This document shows, piece after piece, positions 9,182 to 17,500 of a stretch of 64,000 bases of DNA. The position numbers and the translations under genes were made by a program. Numbering within the stretch: position 1 is the stretch's first letter; each line of letters begins with the position of its first letter. This stretch comes from Candidatus Eiseniibacteriota bacterium (GTDB taxonomy: Bacteria; Eisenbacteria; RBG-16-71-46; CAIMUX01): assembly GCA_016712505.1 (NCBI GenBank), contig JADJQY010000002.1:806001-870000 (forward strand), given 5' to 3'. Under the pieces are notes generated by a model. It did not search any database. It was not told the origin of the DNA and saw nothing but the letters and a program-made list of their open reading frames with translations.

Positions 9182-10506
9182 GCGTTCTCCCAGGCGACGC
9201 CGAGGGTGCGGGCGTAGAGCCGCTCGAGGTGCCGCAGATAGTGGGTCGGATCGAAGAGAGGGCGGAGCTGGTCGACCGGCAGCGCCACGGTGACTTCGGG
9301 GTCGGCAGAGAGGCGATCGAGCAACGACCCGCCCGCGGGCCAGGCGCTTCCTTCTGCCCAGAGGCGCATGGAGTGGGCTTGCACCAGGCGATAGGCCGCC
9401 TCGCGACTGCCCAGCGCCTCGGTCAGGGCGAGGAGCACGCGCTGGGAATAGACCAGTCCGCCGCTCGCGTCGAGATTCTCGCGCATTCGCTCCGGGAAGA
9501 CGGTGAGCCCTTCGAGCACGAAACGGAATCGGTCGAGCAGGTAGTCGGCCAGTATGAGGCTGTCGGAGAGGATCACGCGCTCGACCGAGCTGTGACTGAT
9601 GTCGCGTTCGTGCCAGAGAGCCATGTTCTCGTAGGCGGCCAGTGCGTTGGTTCGAAGCAGGCGAGCCAGGCCGCAGATCCGCTCGCAGAGGATCGGATTT
9701 CGCTTGTGCGGCATGGCCGACGAGCCCTTCTGCGCCTTGCCGAACGGCTCCTCTGCCTCGCGCACTTCGGTGCGCTGCAGGTGCCGAATCTCCAACGCGC
9801 AGCGTTCCAGGGTTCCCCCCAGATTGGCCAGGCCGGAGAGGAGCTCCGCGTGGCGATCGCGGGGCAGGACCTGGGTGGCCGCAGGCTCCGGCTCAAGCCC
9901 GAGCCGCCGCAGCGTTTCTTCTTCCAGCGCAGGGTCGAGGTGGACCGAAGTCCCGACCGCCCCGGACAGCTTGCCCACCGCGAGATTGTCGAAGGCGCGG
10001 CGCAGGCGCGTCTTCTGACGGCCGAACTCCGCATACCATCCGAGGAGCTTGAATCCGAAGCTGGTCGGCTCGGCGTGCACTCCGTGCGTCCGCCCCGCCA
10101 TCACCGTGGTGCGATGCTCGATCGCACGGCGGCGCAACTCCGCTCCGATTCCATCGAGCGAACCGGCGAGGAGCGGCCAGGCCTGCCGTATCTGAACGGC
10201 CTGCGCGGTGTCGACCAGATCGGTCGAGGTCATCCCGAAGTGGAGCCAGGTCCGCTCCTCACCCAGATGCTCCCCCACTGCGGTGAGAAAGGCGACCACG
10301 TCGTGATTGAGATCGCGTTCCAGCGCGTCGATCCGCTCCGGCTCGATCCGGGCGTTGGTTCGCGCCCGCGCGGTCGATCCGGCGGTGGCGATTCCGTTCG
10401 CTTCGAGCGTCTCGAGGTGGGCCAGCTCGACCTCGAGCCAGAACCGGAAGCGCGCCTCGTCGGCGAAGAGCCCGCGCATGGCGGGACGGCTGTACCGGGG
10501 AATCAT
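9178..10506 (-). CDS. purB: Adenylosuccinate lyase
   Basis: Fumarate-lyase family enzyme acting twice in purine synthesis, releasing fumarate from SAICAR and from adenylosuccinate. The 442-residue product has the signature SSAMPHKRNP (about 262-271), the general-acid region with TAQAVQIRQ and HFGMTSTDLVD, and the usual all-helical length. ATG 10506 overlaps the degP-like stop as ATGA; a longer open frame upstream lies inside that gene and is not supported. It heads the purBLQSF block. Confidence 0.95.
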   Translation of the reverse strand: MIPRYSRPAMRGLFADEARFRFWLEVELAHLETLEANGIATAGSTARARTNARIEPERIDALERDLNHDVVAFLTAVGEHLGEERTWLHFGMTSTDLVDTAQAVQIRQAWPLLAGSLDGIGAELRRRAIEHRTTVMAGRTHGVHAEPTSFGFKLLGWYAEFGRQKTRLRRAFDNLAVGKLSGAVGTSVHLDPALEEETLRRLGLEPEPAATQVLPRDRHAELLSGLANLGGTLERCALEIRHLQRTEVREAEEPFGKAQKGSSAMPHKRNPILCERICGLARLLRTNALAAYENMALWHERDISHSSVERVILSDSLILADYLLDRFRFVLEGLTVFPERMRENLDASGGLVYSQRVLLALTEALGSREAAYRLVQAHSMRLWAEGSAWPAGGSLLDRLSADPEVTVALPVDQLRPLFDPTHYLRHLERLYARTLGVAWENA

Positions 10507-11870
10507 CCTGCACTTCCTCGGGGTGACATCGGGGCGAGGTCCACCTTCATCTCGAGCTCGACCAGACGGCCGTTCTCGCGTTCCACCGTGAGGCGGAAGA
10601 CGGTTCCCGGCTCGGAGCCGAAAAAGGTTCGATACGCCTGTTCGTTCGTGGTCATGACCTCCCCGTCGATCTTGCGAATGATGTCGAAGCGGAGCGGCTC
10701 GGCGTTGAACCCGCGCACCCCCGCGCGCGCGGCGGGCGATCCGGCCTCGATTTCCGCAACGATGACGCCCCCCGTCTCCTTGAGGCGCAATTGCTGCGCG
10801 AGCCAGGGGGTCACGGTCCTGAGGGTCGCGCCGATCCAGATCTGCCGGCTCCGCCCATACTGCAGAATCTCCCGCGAGACCCGCACCGCGGTGTCGACCG
10901 GGATGGCGAACCCGATTCCTTCCGAGCCGCCGCTGCGAGAGAGGATCACGGTGTTGATCCCGATCAGTTGGCCGTTCGCGTTGACCAGCGGACCTCCGGA
11001 GTTGCCGGGATTGATCGCGGCATCGGTCTGGATCAGATCCTTGTAGATGGCGTCGCTGTTCGGGTCGTCGCTCTGCACGTCGCGGTGCAGGGCCGAGATG
11101 ACCCCCACGGTGACCGTCGGCTGCGGATCCTTGAGCACGTCGCCGAACGGGTTGCCAAGAGCGATCGCCCATTCCCCAACCATCAGATCGGACGAGGTCC
11201 CGACCTCCGCCTGCGGCAGGCCATCCGCCGCCACCTGGAGAACCGCGAGATCGTAGTAGGCGTCGGTTCCGCGCAGCTCGGCCGGGAATGTGCGGCCGTC
11301 GGAGAGTGTCACCTCGTACTCCTCGCCCACCATCACCACGTGGTGGTTGGTCAGGATGATCCCGCCCCCATCGACGATCACCCCGCTTCCGGCCGGGACT
11401 CTCTGCTTGTAGCGCGGTCCGGGGACATACCAACGACTGAAGAAGTCCTGCACCACGCGTCCTCGTCCCTGGACGATCCGGCTGACCGTGACCGACACGA
11501 CCGAGGGACCGGCGAGTTCCGCCGCCCGCACCACCGCGGTCCGGCGCCCCTGGTAGATCTCTTCCGTGGCGGCCTCGCGCTCGCCTGTGGTGCCGGCGCC
11601 GAGCGGGGATGACCTGGAATCATCGGCCAGGGGATCGCCTCCGGACGTTGCGGCGGGATCAGTCACCGGAACGACCCCAGCCCCTCCCGGCCCAGCCCCT
11701 CCTGGCGCTGGGCTGGTGGATCCGGCCGGGGTTCCGGTCGGCTCGGGGTGACGCCCACGGGTCTGGAAGTACCAGGCGCTCGCGCCGAGGCCGAGGGCGA
11801 AGCAGAGGACGAGCATGAAGAGGCCGCTGGCACTGCCTCGTCGTGGATTCGAGTTGGGTCGATCGATCAT
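10503..11870 (-). CDS. DegP/HtrA-like membrane-anchored serine protease with one PDZ domain
   Basis: Envelope-quality-control type protease. The 455-residue protein starts with a cytoplasmic tip and one membrane segment (about 15-35), then a Pro/Gly-rich linker to about residue 95. A trypsin-like domain follows with His in TNHHVV (about 176), Asp in YYDLAVL (about 207) and Ser in NPGNSGGPL (about 290), then a single C-terminal PDZ domain. One PDZ plus an N-terminal anchor resembles DegS/HhoA/HtrA rather than two-PDZ DegP. It is the first gene of the purine run and its stop overlaps purB, an unusual pairing probably reflecting simple co-transcription. Confidence 0.88.
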   Translation of the reverse strand: MIDRPNSNPRRGSASGLFMLVLCFALGLGASAWYFQTRGRHPEPTGTPAGSTSPAPGGAGPGGAGVVPVTDPAATSGGDPLADDSRSSPLGAGTTGEREAATEEIYQGRRTAVVRAAELAGPSVVSVTVSRIVQGRGRVVQDFFSRWYVPGPRYKQRVPAGSGVIVDGGGIILTNHHVVMVGEEYEVTLSDGRTFPAELRGTDAYYDLAVLQVAADGLPQAEVGTSSDLMVGEWAIALGNPFGDVLKDPQPTVTVGVISALHRDVQSDDPNSDAIYKDLIQTDAAINPGNSGGPLVNANGQLIGINTVILSRSGGSEGIGFAIPVDTAVRVSREILQYGRSRQIWIGATLRTVTPWLAQQLRLKETGGVIVAEIEAGSPAARAGVRGFNAEPLRFDIIRKIDGEVMTTNEQAYRTFFGSEPGTVFRLTVERENGRLVELEMKVDLAPMSPRGSAG

Positions 11871-11945
11871 GGAGATTCGAGCAATCCTACGAAGGGTGGC
11901 CGCCCGGAAAACCGGGAGAGTACGCGAGCAGCTCCCCGTCGTGCA

Positions 11946-13553
11946 TCAGGAATGTGTTTCTTGGCGTTCCGGTCGGTACCGCCAGAGGATGATCGCGTTC
12001 GGCTCGGTGCGCAGGCTCCCCAGCTGGGTGCGCACGCGGACCAGGACCCGACGCACCTCGTCGTCGCGGAAGAGCTTGACCTCTCCCGCCACGCGATTCT
12101 CCGGACGGTACCAGATTCGGAACGGGCGAACGTCGTACCGACCACTGATGTACGCCGGACTGCCGATATGGTTCTGGTCCAGGACATAATCGACCCCCCG
12201 TTCGGCCAGATAGTCGGTGAGCCGCCCGGCGCGAAGCAGGTCGCGATAGCGATAGTTGTTGATCAGGCCGTCGAGGTTGATCGTCGTTCGCCCGCTCCAG
12301 TAAGCGAAGACGCCCGCGTCGGTCATCGCCACCACCGCGTCCGGCTCCAGCGTCTCCTCGGCCCAGAGGGCGAGATCCCGGGTGTGGGCCAGCCAACGGC
12401 CATCGCGAAGTTTGAGTGAGGTGGTCTGCACCGCGACGGCGAGCCAGAGCCCGGCCACCACCACCACCGCCCGGGTGGGCGAACTCGGCAGGTAGCGACG
12501 CGCCCCCCACGCTGCCACCCAGGGGAGGACCAGCAGTCCAAGCGGCGCGAGCAGCACGAAGTGCCAGCGATCGACTCCCCAGACCATGAAGAACACGGCA
12601 TAGGCGAGTTGGAGCAGCGCGGCGGCTCCCAACACCCCGGCTGCGCGTAGCAGGGGTGGAGTCTCGGAGCGGAACAGCGCGACGGAGGCGGCCAGCGCGA
12701 GGCCGAATAGGACCGAGAAATCGGGAAACTCCCAGAGATAGCGCCAGGTCGGATGTGGAACGGGAAAGCTCGACTTCATCGCCCCGGAGATCGGCTGCAG
12801 ATGTCCGTAGTGGCTCAGATTCCAGAACAGGTAGGGGGCGATCAAGGCGGCGGTGAGGAAGAGCGGCGCGAGGTCGCTTCTCAGCGCGGCCAAGCGCAGG
12901 GGGCGCGGCCCTCCGCGGCGGAATGCCAGGCCCAGCGCATGCATGCCCCAGGCGGCGAGGAAGAAGACGGTGTCGAGTCGGGCCAGGGCGATCGCGGCTC
13001 CCAGGACCCCGAGCCCGAGCGTGCGACGCCCCGTCGGCGCGCCGAGCCAGATCCGCACCCAGAGGAGGAGAAGGAAGAGTACGAGGGAGGATTCGAGCAG
13101 GTTCTGGGAGAAGCCGAAGAATCGGGGCCAGCTCCAGAGCAGGAATGCCACCACGACCCCCCAGCTACCGATCCGGGGGCGGAGCAACGAGCGCAGCAGA
13201 GCCAACGAGGCCACGGCCAGCCCGCCGGAGAGCAGCAGCGCCAACCGGACGGCGAGGTCGCCGTCCCCGCGCGCGATCCACTGCACCGGAACCAGGATGG
13301 CCATCCAGAGGGGGTGGTAGCCATTGGTCGGCTCGACCCCGTCGAAGGTCGAGCCCCTCCCCTCCGCGATCGCTCGCGCCACCTGCAGGTAGTAGAACGA
13401 ATCGTCGAGCAGACCGTTCACCACCCGGGCGATCGGCAGCCCGAGGGCGAGATAGACGTAGTAGCCGGCGTAGGCAACGAGGATCCCGATGGCGATCCGA
13501 TCCCATCCGCGTTCCGGTCGATCGGGCCGCGGGCCCGGCGGTGACTGGAGCAA
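11946..13553 (-). CDS. GT-C-type polytopic membrane glycosyltransferase-like protein
   Basis: Predicted integral membrane sugar transferase of the GT39/GT83-like group that uses lipid-linked sugars. About 535 residues with roughly ten hydrophobic segments; an early acidic loop DDSFYYLQVARAIAEG and then PTNGYHPLW are typical of this group, and the C-terminal third is a soluble domain. The most likely start is TTG at 13553, placed 5 nt after the methyltransferase stop and preceded by GGAAGGA; no ATG precedes the conserved loop. Together with the upstream methyltransferase it suggests glycan or lipid decoration. Donor and acceptor are unknown. Confidence 0.72.
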   Translation of the reverse strand: MLQSPPGPRPDRPERGWDRIAIGILVAYAGYYVYLALGLPIARVVNGLLDDSFYYLQVARAIAEGRGSTFDGVEPTNGYHPLWMAILVPVQWIARGDGDLAVRLALLLSGGLAVASLALLRSLLRPRIGSWGVVVAFLLWSWPRFFGFSQNLLESSLVLFLLLLWVRIWLGAPTGRRTLGLGVLGAAIALARLDTVFFLAAWGMHALGLAFRRGGPRPLRLAALRSDLAPLFLTAALIAPYLFWNLSHYGHLQPISGAMKSSFPVPHPTWRYLWEFPDFSVLFGLALAASVALFRSETPPLLRAAGVLGAAALLQLAYAVFFMVWGVDRWHFVLLAPLGLLVLPWVAAWGARRYLPSSPTRAVVVVAGLWLAVAVQTTSLKLRDGRWLAHTRDLALWAEETLEPDAVVAMTDAGVFAYWSGRTTINLDGLINNYRYRDLLRAGRLTDYLAERGVDYVLDQNHIGSPAYISGRYDVRPFRIWYRPENRVAGEVKLFRDDEVRRVLVRVRTQLGSLRTEPNAIILWRYRPERQETHS

Positions 13554-13558
13554 CCGCC

Positions 13559-14350
13559 CTATCCTTCCTTGATCATGGCGCGGTATCCGGCCACGGCGCG
13601 GATTTCCCGATCTCCGCGCACCGCGACGAAGTTCATCCCGACGGCATAACGCAGGGCGAGAAGTTGCGCGTAGCGCTCCCCTTCCCGCTGCCGCTCGTCC
13701 GCCGGGCGTCGGCGCAGGAGCAAGAGCACGCCGCGCGCCGCACGATTGAGTGCTAGCCCCAGGGAAGCGAGTCCTCGGAGGAGCCCCCGGATCAGCGGCT
13801 GGAGGCCCGGCACCGGTTTGGTGAAGAGGATCTGCTCGAGGTGATACGCCCAGGCAACGTGAGACGGGTAGATCCGCTCCGGAATGAATCCATGCCGGAG
13901 GAGCAGCACCTCGAGGCCGAGATGGGAGAGGTGGAAGTACGACATGCCGTGGAGCATCTCGAGAAAGGCGACGTAGCCGAAAAACCGACCGCCGGGGCGG
14001 AGAACCCGGCGCACCTCGGCCATGGCGCCATCGAGGTCGGGCAGGTGCTCCAGCACCGCGGCCGAAAGAACGCCATCGAAGGCCCCGTCGCGAAACGGCA
14101 GTCGGTAGCCGTCGCCGTGCACCCGGCAACTTCCGCCGGTGAGATCGAGGCCGATCCAGATGCCGCCCCGCTCCTCGATGGCGCGGCGGTACGGGCCGAG
14201 CCCGCACCCGATGTCGAGGATCCGCTTCCCGCGGAGATCGCCCACCAGATCGAAGAGCGCGGCCCCCCCGCCGGGCGGGCGCCGGTAGTCGACGTCGGGG
14301 CGAAGCAGGTCCTCCAGCCGGAGTCGGTTGTCGAGTACGCCGATACCCAC
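13559..14350 (-). CDS. Class I SAM-dependent methyltransferase
   Basis: A 263-residue methyltransferase of the Methyltransf_11 type. Motif I is ILDIGCGLGPY (about 43-53), followed by an acidic strand end GLDLTG and motif with AAVLEHLPDLD. The C-terminal third is hydrophobic and basic, suggesting membrane association. GTG start at 14350 follows GGAGAGGAGA. It directly precedes the GT-C-like gene (5-nt spacing), so the two probably act in the same surface-glycan or lipid pathway. The substrate cannot be told from sequence. Stop is TAG. Confidence 0.75.
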   Translation of the reverse strand: MGIGVLDNRLRLEDLLRPDVDYRRPPGGGAALFDLVGDLRGKRILDIGCGLGPYRRAIEERGGIWIGLDLTGGSCRVHGDGYRLPFRDGAFDGVLSAAVLEHLPDLDGAMAEVRRVLRPGGRFFGYVAFLEMLHGMSYFHLSHLGLEVLLLRHGFIPERIYPSHVAWAYHLEQILFTKPVPGLQPLIRGLLRGLASLGLALNRAARGVLLLLRRRPADERQREGERYAQLLALRYAVGMNFVAVRGDREIRAVAGYRAMIKEG

Positions 14351-14542
14351 CTATCTCCTCTCCCTTTCCTGCGTGGGGCCGCAGGGTAGCCGCTCCAGCT
14401 CCGGCGATCCAGTCCTGACCGGGCAGCCCGCAGATCGGACGTGCACGATGCACGGTGCTACGCCTCCCTCCCCAACCGGGGGTGAACCGCTAGCCCCAAG
14501 GCGGGACGGAAACTGAGCGGACACTCGGCCCGGCCCGGGGGG

Positions 14543-14557
14543 TGGCATCCGCCTTGC
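14543..14557 (+). promoter_or_regulatory. Sigma-54-type (-24/-12) promoter for the fibronectin-III giant gene
   Basis: TGGCATCCGCCTTGC has GG and GC separated by exactly 10 nt, with TGGCA and TTGC blocks matching the RpoN consensus. Counting 12 nt from the -12 position puts transcription start near 14569, about two bases before ATG 14571, so the mRNA would be nearly leaderless. This agrees with the lack of a ribosome binding site before that ATG. A second match sits at 56217-56202. The match is seen directly; activity is inferred. Confidence 0.6.
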
Positions 14558-14570
14558 GCCTGGTTTCACC

Positions 14571-17500
14571 ATGGAGTGGAGGGGAAAGATCACCGCAGGG
14601 CTCTCCGCCCTCGCGGTCCTGCTGGCGCTTGCCTCGCCCGCCGCCGCGGTGCGGAAGGTCGAGAACTACCCCAAGGTGGCTCTCTACACCCTCCAGGTCG
14701 GCGACATGACGCTGGCCCAGCGCGACACCGTCTCCTGGTACGATGCGGTCTTCTTCATGGAAGGGCCAGGAAACGTCTCCCAGATCCGCCTGCGCAACCC
14801 CGACATCGAGCTCTTCTTCCAGTGGATGCCCCAGAACATCGTCAAGTGGGGCGAGACGGCGAGCTACTGGTACCCGGACACGACCTGGAGCCTGATTCGA
14901 CTCTCGGAGTTCTACGCCATCCAGAACGACTGGTATCTGCGCGACACCAACGGCAACCGGATTCCGGAGTGGGACGGGTACGCCGCCAACTGGACCCGCT
15001 ACTGCAGGAAGGGGGTCTACGGCACCTCGCGGGGACTCACCTACGTCGAGTGGCTGACCCAGGTGGCGATTCCGCAGATCACCAAGAACGGCTCCGCCTG
15101 GGAGCCCTGGGGCCGCGGGAGCAGCAGCTACGACGGACTGATGCTGGAGATCCTGGCCGACTGTGTCGGCTCGTTCGGCTGGCAGGCCTACCAGAATGCC
15201 GACCCCGATCTCGACGGCGTCGCGGAGGGGGTCTATCACACCTGCACCCAGGGAGGCGACCTCGACAGCCTCTCCATCCTCTACCGCGAGCAGAACGAGC
15301 TCTTCCACCAGCGCCTCTATCAGGCGCTGCCTCCGGACTGCATGGTGCTGATGAACGGCGCCAACAAGCACGTCAACCCAAGCTGGTGGACCGACACCGC
15401 CGGGATGAAGCTCGAATCGTGGATGGGCTCGCCCAACCCGGTTTGGCAGGATTGGTGGGATTGGTTCTACGGCCTGCGCGATTACAACGGCCAGGAGCTC
15501 TGGGGGCCGGGATATCAATGGTGCGAGACCTTCGTGGAACACGACGGCTCGGAGGACGAGGGGTGGGACCACACCCTGATCCAGGTGTACCAGCGCAGCA
15601 GCTGGGGACCGGACGAAACCCAGAGGCGCAAGCGTCTCGGCCTCGGCACCACGCTGCTGGGCGAGGGGTACTTCATGTTCACCAAGGATCAGCACGCGAT
15701 CCTCTGGCAACCGGAGTACGAATGGGACTTCGGGGCCGCGGTCGGCCCGTTCTTCCGCGAGACCTATTCCCGCCTGGGCGGCGTCGACAGCCTCTATGTC
15801 CGGACCTTCGCCGACGGCTTTGTCGAGGTGAACCCGAATCCCCGGGTGGTGAACGGGGTCGCGGCCCAGGACGCCCGCTTCGGCATGTGGCGCACGGTGA
15901 GCGATCTCAGCGCACAGCCGATCGACGACACCTCGATTCGCGTCCGGCTCACCATGCCCGGGAGCGGCATCTGGAACGTCGACGCGGTCGAACTCCGCTA
16001 CGCGACCGAGCCGGTGACGCAAGAGAACTGGTCGGAGGCCGAGGCGTATCCGCAACTGCTGAGCGGCCCGGCCGGCGTGCCGATCGAGGTCGTGATCGAC
16101 GAGCTGACTCCGGGCACGCGGTATCACTTCGCCGGGCGCAATCGCGTGCACGGACGACTCGAGCCGTTCACCTCCAATCCGGCGAGTGCGCAGACCACGG
16201 GTGAAGCCCCCGGTGGAGGAGGCGGCGGCGGTGGTGGCGGTGGAGCCGACACCGAGGCACCGGCGGCGGTCGACGACCTCGCCTTCGTCGATCGTCAGGC
16301 AACCCGGATCCGACTCTCCTGGACCGCGCCGGGCGACGACGGCGCGAATGGCCAGGCGGCGACGTATCTGCTCCGCCGCCGGACCGGCGGCGCGATCACG
16401 AACGAAACCGAGTGGGCACAGGCCACGGCGATTCCATCCCCGCCCGTTCCGCACAGCGCGGGGACGCAGGAGTTGTTCTGGGTCAGCGGCCTCTCCGCCG
16501 GCACGACCTACGGCTTCGCCGTCCGCGCGGTCGATGAGGCGGGCAACGTCGCCCCGCTCTCGAATCCGCTCACGGCGTCGACGCTCAGCAGCGACCCGCC
16601 CCCCCCTCCCCCCGACACCACGCCTCCGGCGACCATCGCCGATCTGGCCGTGGCCGCGGCCGGGACCGACTGGGTCGACCTGACCTGGACCGCGACCGGA
16701 GACGATGGCCTGACCGGCCGGTCGAGCAGCTTCCGGATCCGGGCGCGGTTGAACGGGGCGATCGAGACCGAGGGGGAATGGAACGGTGCGCTCGTCGCGC
16801 CGAATCCGCCACCGACCCCCGGCCCCGCGGGCCAGAGCCACACCTTCCGTTTCACCGGTCTGGCTCCGGATCAGCTCTACGGGTTCGCGGTCCGCGCGCT
16901 CGATGACGGATCGAACATCTCGGGGATCCCGCCGGCCCTGACCGGGCGGACCTCGCCCCTCGCGCCGCCGCCCGATCTGGCGCCGCCAGGGCAGATCGCA
17001 GACCTCGCGGTGATCGGGGCGGGGCCGAACTGGATCCAGCTGCGCTGGACCGCACCGGGCGACGACGAGAACGAGGGCCAGGCTACGAGCTACGAGCTCC
17101 GCGGTCAGGTGGGTCGCGGAATCTCGACCGAGACGCAGTGGAGCACCGCGTTCACCCCCCCCGATCCGGTGCCGGTCCCGTCCCCCGCCGGCACGGTGCA
17201 GACCTTTCGCTGGAACGGTCTGATCGCGGGTGAGACGTACGGATTCGCGCTGCGGGCCCGCGATGACGCCGGAAACCTCGGGCGGCTCTCACCTCCACTC
17301 ACCGGAGAGACGCCCCTCGCCAACCTGATGCCGAGCCGCACGACCGACCTTCGCTCCGCGGGGATCGATACCAGCTCGGTGCTCTTGCTCTGGACCGCAC
17401 CCCACAACGGCGAAGGGGGCACGGTCGTGAGCTACGAACTCGCGGTATTGCGCGACGACCTGATCGACGGCGACCTCAAGTGGCTGCTTTCGGCGCGTCA

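Noticed and set aside
14490..16841. Long minus-strand open frame of 783 codons opposite the giant fibronectin-III gene
   Set aside because: The plus strand has a signal peptide and repeated domains. The antisense frame is Arg/Gly/Val-rich with no family features, an effect of high GC at third codon positions.
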